Shown: positions 11,667 through 23,600 of the stretch, one piece after another | Layout of the letters: each line of letters begins with the position of its first letter | Position numbering within the stretch: the stretch's first letter is position 1 | Assembly: GCF_000471905.2 (NCBI RefSeq) | Contig: NW_006499912.1 | Span: 4,595,519-4,659,518, forward strand | Origin: Amborella trichopoda | Lineage: Eukaryota; Streptophyta; Magnoliopsida; Amborellales; Amborellaceae | Direction of reading: 5' to 3' | Length of the DNA stretch: 64,000 nt | Position numbers and translations under genes: made by a program | The notes under the pieces: generated by a model | What the model saw: only the letters and a program-made list of their open reading frames with translations | Databases searched by the model: none | What the model was told of the DNA's origin: nothing

Positions 11667-14600
11667 ATGGTAGGCATTTCAGGGATGGGATCAAAAGGGG
11701 GAACGTCTCCAGCTAATTTGAGATGCCCCCACTGTGCAGGTCCTCTCACTAAAGACCTGGTATGCTTCTTCTTCAACCTGTAGTGGTTTAAATTCATCCA
11801 TTAAAATACCCTCTCGCTCCATATATATATCTTATATTTTTGGGTTCTTCTCAAGTTTGAGTCATGTTTGTTTTTAGTTCTCGATCAACCTCGGTCATTA
11901 AAAAAAGACCCAACTTTTATTTCTTTTGAATTTCTATCAGCACTTTCAATTGGTTGCAGGAATCTAGCACTTGGACTATGGCCCCCTTCATTAGAGATAG
12001 TTTTTCGATGGTAAGTTATTCCTCTCCTGTTTCTTAAAACTTTTTTAACACTGTGTTTACCAGAGAATAATATATAGAACACATCTAAGAATTTTCTCTC
12101 TGGGATGGGTTCTGTGGAAATACTAGGCTATCCTTTCTTTGGAGAAATTGGGCTTGGTCTTTCTCTCTGCTTAGTAAACTTCTCATTTGATTGGAAATTG
12201 GGAATGTCACATACAAAAAAAAAACATGGTTATTTGTGGAAAGCTCTGTGGTTTTTCTTTGGAGAGAATATTGAATTGAGTTTTGATATATTTCTATGCA
12301 TGTTTTTGATAGATTGGTACAGCTGTTGGAGGGACTGCAAGTGCATTCTATGGGTTCAATCATGGTACTCCTCTCTTTCTCAAACTTATCTCATTCACAT
12401 ATTTGTCTCTCAATGGCCATGAAATATTCTACTTGTGGGCTCTATTAGTGTTTGATTTGGTGGAATTGAATCTAGATATGTGAACTATATCACTCCATTT
12501 TTGTTGTGTAATTTAGTCTAGATGACTTGTCTATCTTTTATTAATTCATACCAAATTAAAGTTGGTTCTTTATACTATGCTTCAGTAACATGATCTTTTA
12601 GATGGCTGGCCATGTTAACTGGATATGCTTGGGGAAGTTGCAGATGATGTTATAGCCTCTGTCTCTCTCAGCGACACACACACAACCACTGGAGTGGCTT
12701 CTTTGTGATGTGCTTGAATGACTTGATGTTATATAGTTATTCAAATAAATGGGATAAAAATTTCTTTGTTTTTCTTTTTTCTTTTTGAATAAATAAAAAG
12801 GAAAGTTAAGAAAAGGGAATTAAGGGAAAGAACTTCTATTGTTTTTTATTAAATAAAAATAAAGCATGCGACAAAACTTGGCAATAGAATAGAAATTGAT
12901 CAAAACTTAGAAGAATATAAAAATGCCAAGAAGAATGCTGTGAAAGTAGTAAGTAAAGCTAAGCTCAAGGCATATGATAATCAATGCTTCAAATTGGGGA
13001 CAATAGAAGGTGGAAAAAATATCTTCAAACTAGCAAAAATGAGAGAGAGGAAGTGTAAAGATCCATATCATGTTAAATGTATTAAGAGTGAGGATCAGAG
13101 GGTCTTGGTAAGAGATAATGAGGACAATGAAAGGTAGGAAATTTATTTTCAAAAATTGCTTAATGACAACCACAATGGGCGCACAACATTAGGAAGAACC
13201 TTTGATATAGATGAGGTCGAAGATCATCGACACATTCTTAAGTTTAGGATATCTGAAGTGAAAGAATGATGCATATTGCATCCAAAATATTGATTTATTT
13301 ATTTTTTATTTATTGTTGGGACTGAATTTTAGGGATATTCATATAGGGGTAGCTTTTTTATTGAAGAAAGTAGATATTTATAAAGAGGCCGGCATTTCTA
13401 CATACGCGGGGTTGGCGCATAGAAACCGGGTTCCTGTGTGCCTCGGCAAATCGCACCCGAAATTTCTTGTAGAGTTTATAAATTAGTAGAGTCACAAATT
13501 AAAACACCAATTTTCCAAGCGTCCCTTTGAGCTCAATTAAACTTTGTTAGAGAAAAGCTCAATAAAATTCTGTTAGAGAGAGAGAGAGCTCTGGTTAATG
13601 GGATGGCAGGCATTTCAGAGATGAGATAAAAAAGGGGAACGTCTCCAGCTAATTTGAGATGCCTCCACTGTGCAGGTCCTCTCTTGAAAGACTTGGTATG
13701 CTTCTTTAACCTTTAGTGGTTTAAACTCATCCATTAAAATGCCCTCTCTTCATATATATATATATCTTTTTTTTTTGGGTTCTTCTCATATTTGGGTCAT
13801 GTTTGTTTTTAGTTCTCTTCTGAATACTGGATCAACCTCAGTCCTTAAAAAAAGACCTAACTTTTATTTCTTTTGAATTTCTATCACCGCTTTCAATTGG
13901 TTGTAGGAATCTAGCACTTGGATTGTGGCTCCCTTCATTAGAGATAGTTTTTCGATGGAAAGTTATTCCTTTTTTGTTTCTTAAACCTTTTTTAAGACTG
14001 TGTTTATCAAAGAATAATATATAGAACGCATCTCATAATTTTCTCTCCGGGATGGGTTTTATGGAAATATTAGGCTATCCTTTCTTTGGAGAAATTGGAT
14101 TTGGTCTTTCTTTTTGCTTAGTAAAATTCTCATTTGATTGGAAATTGAGAATGTCGCATATAAAAAAAAACATGGTTATTTGTGGAAAGCTCTGTGGTTT
14201 TTCTTTGGAGAGAATATTGAATTGAGTTTTGATGTTATGTCTATGCATGTTTTTGGTAGATTGGTATTGTTGTTGGAGGGATTGCAAGTGCATTCTATGG
14301 GTTCAATCATGGTACTCCTCTCTTTCTCAAACTTATCTCATTCACATATTTGTCTCTCAATGGTCATGAAGTGTTGTACTTGTGGGCTTTATTAGCGTTT
14401 GATTATGTGGAATTGAATCCAGTTATGTGAACTATATCACTCCATTTTTGTTGTGTAATTTAGTCTAGATGACTTGTCTATCTTTCATTAATTCATACCA
14501 AATTAAAGAAGTTGGTTCTTTGTACTATGCTTCAATAACATGATCTTTTAAATGGCTGGCCATGTTAACTGGATATGCTTGGGGAAGTTGCAGATGATGT

Positions 14601-17600
14601 TATAGCCTCTCTCTCTCACCCACACACACACAACCACTGGAATTGCTTCTTTGTGATGTGCTTGAATGACTCGATGTTATATAGTTATTCAAATAAATGG
14701 GATAAAGCTTTCTTTCTCTTTCTTGTTTTTTTGAATAAATAGAAAGGAAAGCTAAGAAAAGGGAATTAAGGGAAAGAACTTCTATTGTTTTTTATTAAAT
14801 AAAAATAGATCATGTTACAAAGCTTGGCAATAGAACAGAAATTGATCAAAACTTAGAAGAATATAAAAATGCCAAGAAGAATGATGTGAAAGTAGTAAGT
14901 AAAGCTGAGCTCAAGGTATATGATAATCTATGCATCAAATTAGGGACAATAGAAGGTGAAAAAAATGTTTTCAAACTAGCAAAAATGAGAAAGAGGAAGT
15001 TTAGGGATCCATATCATGTTAAATGCATTAAGAGTGAGGATCAGAGGGTCTAGGTAAAAGATAACGAGGTCAATGAAAGGGGCGGAAAATTTATTTTCAA
15101 AAATTGCTAAATGACGACCACAATGGGAGCGCAACATTAGGAAGAGCCTTTGATATAGATAAGGTCGAAGGTCATCGACACATTCTTAAGTTTAGGGTAT
15201 CTGAATTGAATAAATGATGCAAAGCACTTCCAAAATATTGATTTATTTATTTATTATTTATCGATGGGACTGAATTTTAGGGATATTCATATAGGGGTAG
15301 CATTTTTATTAATGAAAGTATAGCTTTATCTAGAGGCCGGCATTTCTACATACGAGGGGTTGGCGCATAGAAATCGGATCCTTGTGTGCCTCGGCAAATC
15401 GCATCGGAAATTTCTCGTAGAGTTTAGAAATTAGTAGTCACAAATAAAAACATTGATTTTTCAAGCGTCCCTTTGAACTCGATAAAAGTTTGTTCGAGAA
15501 AAAGCTCAATAAAATTCTATTAGAGAGAGAGAGGTCTGGTTAATGGGGGTGGTAGGTATTTTAGAGACGGTTAACTCTCCTCTGAATATTGGGTCAACCT
15601 CAGTCATTAAAAAAATACCTAACTTTTATTTCTTTTGAATTTCTATCACTGCTTTCAATTGGTTGTAGGAATCTAGTACTTGGACTGTGGCTCCTTTCAT
15701 TAGAGATAGTTTTTTTATGGTAAGTTATTCCTTTCCTGTTTTTTAAACCTTTTTTAACACTGTGTTTATTAGAGAGTAATATATATAACGCATCTCAGAA
15801 TTTTTTCTCTGGGATGGGTTCTGTGGAAATACTAGGCTATCCTTCTCAACAATATTTAGGATGGATTTCCTAGTTTGTAGGATTCCATGATCCTATGTTG
15901 GTACGATTGTTAGATAATTAGAATGATGGGAGGGGGTTGATCACTTGAGGGGTAGAGAGATTTCCATTTGCTTGATTTAGAGAGATTTTTGTGGGATATG
16001 GATTGGGAGTTAGAGATTTATGGGAGTGAAGATTTAAGGAATGATTTGATGGGGGAGAGATTCATGTGAAAAGGAGATGAGCTAGAAAGAGAAAATTGTG
16101 GAAAGAGGAAGAGAGGATATACGTGGTGGAGAGAGAGATTGGTGTGAGAGAGAGAAAGTCTCTCTTTTTAGGTTTATTTATTTATTTTTAATTGGCTTGT
16201 ATTTAAGGTGGAACTTTTCCCTTTGAAAAGAGACTGGAATATTTTTGTAGAGAATTTGTTTATGAATGAAGAAAGATAACATCTTCTTCTCCATGGCTTG
16301 CTTTACAGCCATATTTTTCCCTCCATTATTGTTGAATTTTTGTTTGTTTAAGATCAAAAGAAGGTCAAATTTAATTTCCCGGACTCCTTGTGCATCATTT
16401 GGTATCAGAGCATGGTTCGAAAAGGGTTAACGACTACGATGGATGGTCGTGGAGGTCGCAATAGTAGGAATGCCGAGCATGATCAATACACAGGAAAATA
16501 TACAAATTGATGGAGATGGTTGAAAAGTTGTTGCAAAAAGAAAGATTGCAACAACGCACATCAAACAAGATGAGATCTATGGTGTTAGATCCATATTATG
16601 CGAGTTCTGGTGGAGATTGGCATAGATCAAAGTGTGAGTCTGAGTGGGAACAGCCTGATGTTATGCTTGTTCACACTTATGGGTTCAATGCACGACAACA
16701 TCGATGGGAGCATGAATGCAAAGAAAAGTTGGGTGACCGACAACCCTAAAGCCGATGTCATTGGCATAGGGGAGTAGACCAAAATCAATGTCGAGACGAG
16801 CAAAGAAAGAATTTTCCTACATCTAGATCGACCAATAGAGTTGGATCATCCTACGCTAGGAGACTGACGCTTCCAACTCGAGGAGTTGTTGTCCCTACAA
16901 CAAAACTTGAGCATTACACAAGCAAAAAGAGAATGGTATGTGATTGCTTGGTAAATCAAAATCCTAAGTTTTCCACTACAGAGGTTCATGCGTTGAAAGA
17001 CACAAAGGGTCCTAAATTAATTAGACACGAGTAGATGTATTTATAGATCAATCTGATGAAAAAGCAGAGATAATTGAGGATAGCATTTTTATTGATGAAA
17101 GTATGGAGGATTTTAAGTCAAATAATGAAGAAATTCTACATTGTATTGATTAGAAGGAAATGTTAACTTTTAACATTATTTTGTTGAAGACAATGTTGGA
17201 TTTTCAAATGATTCCCTCCTTGTGGACATGAAAGAGCAACCCTTGACTACAATGAAATGGGATTTGAGATTGGATGAGAAAACCAAGATAGTGGTTTTTT
17301 ACTGAAGCAATTGTCGATGGTTAGACTTGAACTATCTTTGTTGCCATGAAGTGATGAGACTCCACCTGAATCTTTGTTGGGAAGAAAAGATAGCCTAGTA
17401 TTTCCATAGAACCCTTCTCAGAGAGAAAATTCTGAGATGCATTTTATATATTACTCTCTAATAAACACAGTTTTAAAAAACGTTTATATTACTCTCTGAT
17501 AAATGCAGTGTTAAAAAAGGTTTAAGAAACAGGAATGGAATAACTCACTATCAAAAAACTATCTCTAATGAATGGAGCCACAGTCCAAGTGCTAGATTCT

Positions 17601-20600
17601 TGCAACCAATTGAAAGCGGTGACATAAATTCAAAAGAAATAAAAGTTAGGTCTTTTTTTAATGACTGAGGTTGATCCAGTATTCAGAAGAGAACAAAAAA
17701 CAAACATGACCCAAAAATGAGAAGAACCAAAAAAATAAGATGTATATATGGAGAGAGAGGGTATTTTAATGGATGAATTTAAACCACTATAGGTTAAAGA
17801 AGAAGCATACCAGATCTTTAGAGAGAGAACCTGCACAGTGGGGGCATCTCAAATTAGCTGCGGACGTTTCCCCTTTTGATCCCATCTCTGAAATGCCTGC
17901 CATCCCATTAACCAGAGCTCTCTCTCTCTCTCTAACATAATTTTATTGAGCTTTTCTCTAACAAAATTTAATCGAGCTTAAAGGGACGCTTGGAAAATCA
18001 GTGTTTTTATTTGTGACTCTACTAATTTCTAAACTTTACGAGAAATTTTTGGTACGATTTGCCGAGGCACAAAGGGACCCGATTTCTATGCACTATGTAG
18101 AAATGCCGGCCTCTTGACAAATCTCTACTTTCATCAATAAAAATGCTACCCCTATATGAATATCCCTAAAATTCAGTCCCAACAATAAATAAAAAATAAA
18201 TAAAGCGATATTTTGGATGCGATTTTGATTATTCTTTCAATTCAGATACCCTAAACTTAAGAATGTGTCGATGACCTTCGACCTTATCTATATCAAAGGT
18301 TCTTCCTAATGTTGCGCTCCCATTGTGGTCGTCATTTAGCAATTTTTGAAAATAAATTTTCCGCCCCTTTCATTGACCTCGTTATCTTTTACTAAGACCC
18401 TTTAATCCTCACTTTTAATGCATTTAACATGATAGGGATCCCTACACTTCCTCTCTCTCATTTTTGCTAGTTTGAAGATATTTTTTTCACCTTCTAATGT
18501 CCTTAATTTGATGCACAGATTATCATATGCCGTGAGCATAGCTTTACTTACTTCTCTCACAACATTCTTCTTGGCATTTTTATGTTCTTTTAAGTTTTGA
18601 TCATTTTCTATTCTATTGCCAAGCTTTGTAACATCATTTATTTTTATTTAATAAAAAACAATAGAAATTATTTCCCTTAATTCCCTTTTCTTAGCTTTCC
18701 TTTTTATTTATTCAAAAAAAGAAAAAGAAAAAGAAAAAGAAAGAAAGTTCTATCCCATTTATTTGAATAACTATATAACATTGAGTCATTCAAGCACATC
18801 ACAAAGAAGCAACTCCAGTGGTTGTGTGTGTGGGGGTGAGAGGGCCATAACATCATCTGCAACTTCCCCAAGCATATCTAGTTAACATGGCCAGCTATTT
18901 AAAAGATTATGTTACTGCAGCATAGTACAAAGAACCAACTTCTTAATTTGGTATGAATTAATGAAAGATAAACAAGTCATCTAGACTAAATTACACAACA
19001 AAAATGGAGTGATATAGTTCACATATCTAGATTCAATTCCACCAAATCAAACACTAATAGAGCCTACAAGTAGAACACTTCATGGCCATTGAGAGACAAA
19101 TATGTGAATGAGATAAGTTTGAGAAAGAGAGGAGTACCATGATTGAACCCATAGAATGCACTACATTGACATTATTTTGTTGAAGACATTGTTGGATTTT
19201 CAAATGTTTCCATCCTTGTGAACATGGAAGAGCCACCCTTGACTACATTGAAATGGGATTTGGGATTGGATGAGAAAACCAAGATAGTGGTTTTTTATCG
19301 ATGAAAATTGTCGATGGTCAAACATGAACTATCTTTGTTGCCATTAAGGGATGAGACTCTATTTGTATCTTTTAAGAAGGAGGGTGTGGCTCAATTCTCT
19401 ATTCGGTGACTTATAAAGGAAAATGTTGATATCCAGACTGAAGTTGGTTATGTGGTTAATATTGGTGCTGGTGGTAAAAATTATGTGTACTCATTGGAGT
19501 TGTGTAGTAGAGGTGATGAGAGTGTTGGTACAAGCAGGGTGAGTTGTGATTGGTTGTCTTTTTGAAATAGCCTAACCATGATGTGTGGAGTGGTTATGAT
19601 AAATTGGGATGGTTTGGTCATTTATTGGAACCATTCAATAATTGGTGTGGTGATTTTCAAGGATATGGTGCATTGTAACTTGTGAAGACATGAACACACT
19701 TAGGGACCCAACAAAAACATTTGATAAGGCCGACTATTATGCACATCCAAAATACTATGCCATTTTCCATGAAAGAATTGCACAATATGCATCCGAAGTA
19801 GTGAATCGCATGTGTTGGGAAAGAAGATTTCCTCGATTGTTTAGTACTAAGCAATTACATGACATAATGAGAAAAGGATACCCACTTGTTTTTTTTTTGA
19901 ACTGTTAACGATTGTTTTGATTATGAAAGTAGTAATTACAAGTATAAGATTGGTAGAGGACCCTGAGATTGGGTTTGTAGATACAGTCAGTTTACAAAAA
20001 AATCTTAGGAGAGGCAGCCATTACATATTCCTTAGTCAATGAGAGAAACAGTAAAAGGAGTGGGCTTATAAAACTGCCCAATTACAAAAATGGTAGAGAG
20101 AGACAAAAAATGAGTGTTCATGTTCACGAAGGAAAGGAAACCAGTCCCGAGATAGCTGCTTGCCTCCTAGCTCCGTCTTTCGCCAGTAGGTCCGCAAACT
20201 CGTTGGGCGTCCTTCAGATATGCATCCAAGAGGCGTCCATATCCCTGCAAATGTTTTCAATCTCATCAAAAATGGATGCGAGATACCAAGGTGGTGGTGT
20301 GGTCCCAGTTGATTTTTGTGCATCTCCTTCTACAATCAGGCGTGTGCCCCAGGCTGTATTAAAACTTTTGAGGCCAAAGATAAGTGCCAGAGCCTACGCG
20401 AGTTGTGAGTCTCTAATACCAAGGTACTCGGAGTACGTGTAGTGTATCGTACTATTGTGATCTCTAAATACTCCACTTGCTCCTGCATGGCTGGGGTTTC
20501 CAAGTGAGCAGCCATCGAAGTTTTGCTTGATGGTTCCAACTGGTGGGGGCTGCCAGTTGTTTGCTCTTATGGGTTTTCGTGGCCTATGGTTGAGAGCATT

Positions 20601-23600
20601 TTGCCACTGGCTAAGTGAGTCGTGGGGATGCCCGAACATGCATTGTGGTTTGAAGCCCAGAAAATGACCTGGGTAGTCACCTTGTGGAAGAGTGCATCAG
20701 TTTGTAGTTTGTGGCCTTGGAATATCCTGGTGATTCTTTCCTTCCAAATTACCCACACAGCAGCTGTTACCATCGCCAACCAAAGGGTCCTGCCTGCCTT
20801 CGGCCAATGTGCTGGCAATTCCATGGACGAGAACTTTAAGAGATGGTGGTGTTACCCATTGGAGGCCAAAGAGTTGCAAAATGTGTAACCACAGAAGTGG
20901 TCTTGCAATGAAGCAAGAGGTGTGGGTTGGATTCTTCCTCATATTGACACATGACGTATCGATTGGGTAATATGCACCCTCTCTTTTGTAGTTGGTCAAC
21001 GGTGAGTGCTCTTTGTGTGAGAGCTATCCAGTAGAACATCTAGACTCTTGGTGGGCTAATAGAGGACCAAGCTTTAGAAAGCATAGATTTGGGGTTGAGA
21101 GGGTAAGTTGGTGGTTGAATGAGTTTCCTATAGAAGGAGGAAACCGAGAATAAACCAGACGGATTGGGGGTCCAGATTAAGGAGTCCCTCCCCTGAGAGG
21201 GTATGAAAGTAGACTCGAGAGTTTTCAAGAGGGATAGGAATTGGCAGGTTTCTACTTCCGAAAGATTCCTTCTCAAGGAAGGATTTCAAATCCTTCTGTT
21301 ACCTGATAAGACCATCTCCTCTACCATAGTTGAGTCTTTGTGTAAGGTGAGGGAAAGAATGGAGGGGAAAGGTTGTCTTTGAGAGGGGAGTGGCCTACCC
21401 ATAGGTCGGACCATAATTTGATTCTAGTACCTTCTTTAGAGTGGAGTCTAATGAACTTCTTGAAAAGGGAAAGAGAAGCAGTGAACGACTTCCATGCACC
21501 CGATGCGTTATTTACCTGTCGTCTTTGTGGCACCTAGTCCGTGTGTGGGATGTGATATTTATGCCTTAAAACCCGTGCCCACAAGGATTTTGGCTCAATA
21601 GTTAGGCATCGCCACCATTTCCCTAGTAAAGCCAGGTTATGATGGTTGAGACTTCTTATCCCAAGCCCCCTCTGATTTTTGGGTAGCCAAATAGTATCCC
21701 ACGGGATGAGATGGTACTTCCTACGCTCTGCCTGTCCCGACCATAGGAAGTTCTGCATGAGCTGTTCGATACGAAGAGCCATTGAGGAAGGCAAGTGGAA
21801 GAGGGACATCATGTATACAGGGGCATTTGCTACGGTGGCTTTGATCAGGGTGATGCGGCCTGTCGTTGAGAGGTATCTCCCTTTCCAACCTCCGAGGGCT
21901 ACCTTGTATATGATGTGAGACCATTGTCTCTTTTTTGGTTTTCCCAGTCCCAAAGGGAGACCAAGGTAAGAAAGAAGTAAGCAGTTCTTCCACTTTGCAA
22001 TCCCAAGAGGGGATAAGGGCTTTGACCTCTTCAAATGAGAGTACCACTCCCATCATTTTCGATTTCTCCATATTTACTTTAAACCCAGTGACCACTTGGA
22101 AACATCTGAGGTAGAGTTTGAGATTATAGATTTCCTCAGGTGAGGCGTCAAGAAAGACCAACGTATGATCTGCGTATTGCAGATGCGACACAATTGGGCC
22201 CTGACGACTACTGTTGAAACCCGTGAGGAGGTTTTCCTGATACAGGCGCGAGATGGAACAACTGAAGACTTCAGCCGTAATGGTAAATAGGAATGGGGAG
22301 AGAGGGTCCCCTTGGCACAACCCTCTGGAAGAAGGGAAGTAGCCTTTTGGGGTTCCATTGATAATGATGGAGAAGTAAGGGTGGGAGTAGCAGCCTCTCA
22401 TCCACAATCTCCATCTGTTTGGAAAGCCCATTCTCTTTAGAGTTTCGTCGAGGACAGACCAGTCTATGTGGTCATAGGCTTTTTCCCAGTCCCAAAGGGA
22501 GACCAAGGTAAGAAAGAAGTAAGCAGTTCTTCCACTTTGCAATCCCAAGAGGGGATAAGGGCTTTGACCTCTTCAGATGAGAGTGCCACCCCCATCATTT
22601 TCGATTTCTCCATATTTACTTTAAACCCAATGACCACTTGGAAACATCTGAGGTAGAGTTTGAGATTATAGATTTCCTCAGGTGAGGCGTCAAGAAAGAC
22701 CAACGTATGATTTGCGTATTGCAGATGCGACACAATTGGGCCCTGACGACTACTGTTGAAACCCGTGAGGAGGTTTTTCTGATATATGCGCGAGATGGAA
22801 CAACTGAAGACTTCAGCTGTAATGGTAAATAGATATGGGGAGAGAGAGTCCCCTTGGCACAGCCCTCTGGAAGAAGGGAAGTAGCCTTTTGGGGTTCCAT
22901 TGATAATGATGGAGAAGTAGGGGCGGGAGTAGCAGCATCTCATCCACAATCTCCATCTGTTTGGAAAGCCCATTTTCTTCAGAGTTTCGTCGAGGACAGA
23001 CCAGTCTACGTGGTCATAGGCTTTTTCCCAGTCTATCTTAAAGATGAGATCTTGTGCAGATATTTGAATGTGTTTGGGGGTTTGTTATGGGAGAGTTTTT
23101 TTTTGACGGAATCAAAATTCTTTGGTTGGAAACAATGCTTCTTCAGCAAAGGTAGTTGATTTTGAATCCTCAATCAGCAATTTGTTTTGCAATGCATATG
23201 CCAAATGGATGGCCATCGAAGATGCATATCGGTTGTTCAACTTCATGCCTTACAAAGAACATTTGCGTGCAGATGTTGGACTTCACTATCAGTTTAGGGA
23301 GAACGATGAAGATGCAATAGGAAAAACTTGAGATGAGTTTTTTTCCCAACCTGAGGAACATGATGCAAATCGCATCCAAAGTGTTTATTTTTTTATTTTT
23401 TATTTATTGTTGGGACAAAATTTGAAGGATATTCATAAAGAAAAAGAGATTTTTATTTTATTTAGGATGGATTTCCTAGTTTGTAGGATTCCATGATCCT
23501 ATTTTGGTAGGATTGTTAGATAATTAGAAAGAGAATGATGGGTGATGGTTAATCACGTGAGGGGTAGAGAAATTTCCTAGAAAATAGGATCTAAAGGGGT

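Noticed and set aside
12105..14395. Open frames of 85-105 codons in the exon array (12105-12422 and 14138-14395)
   Set aside because: They read through intron plus exon 3 in the wrong frame; the spliced model explains the region better.
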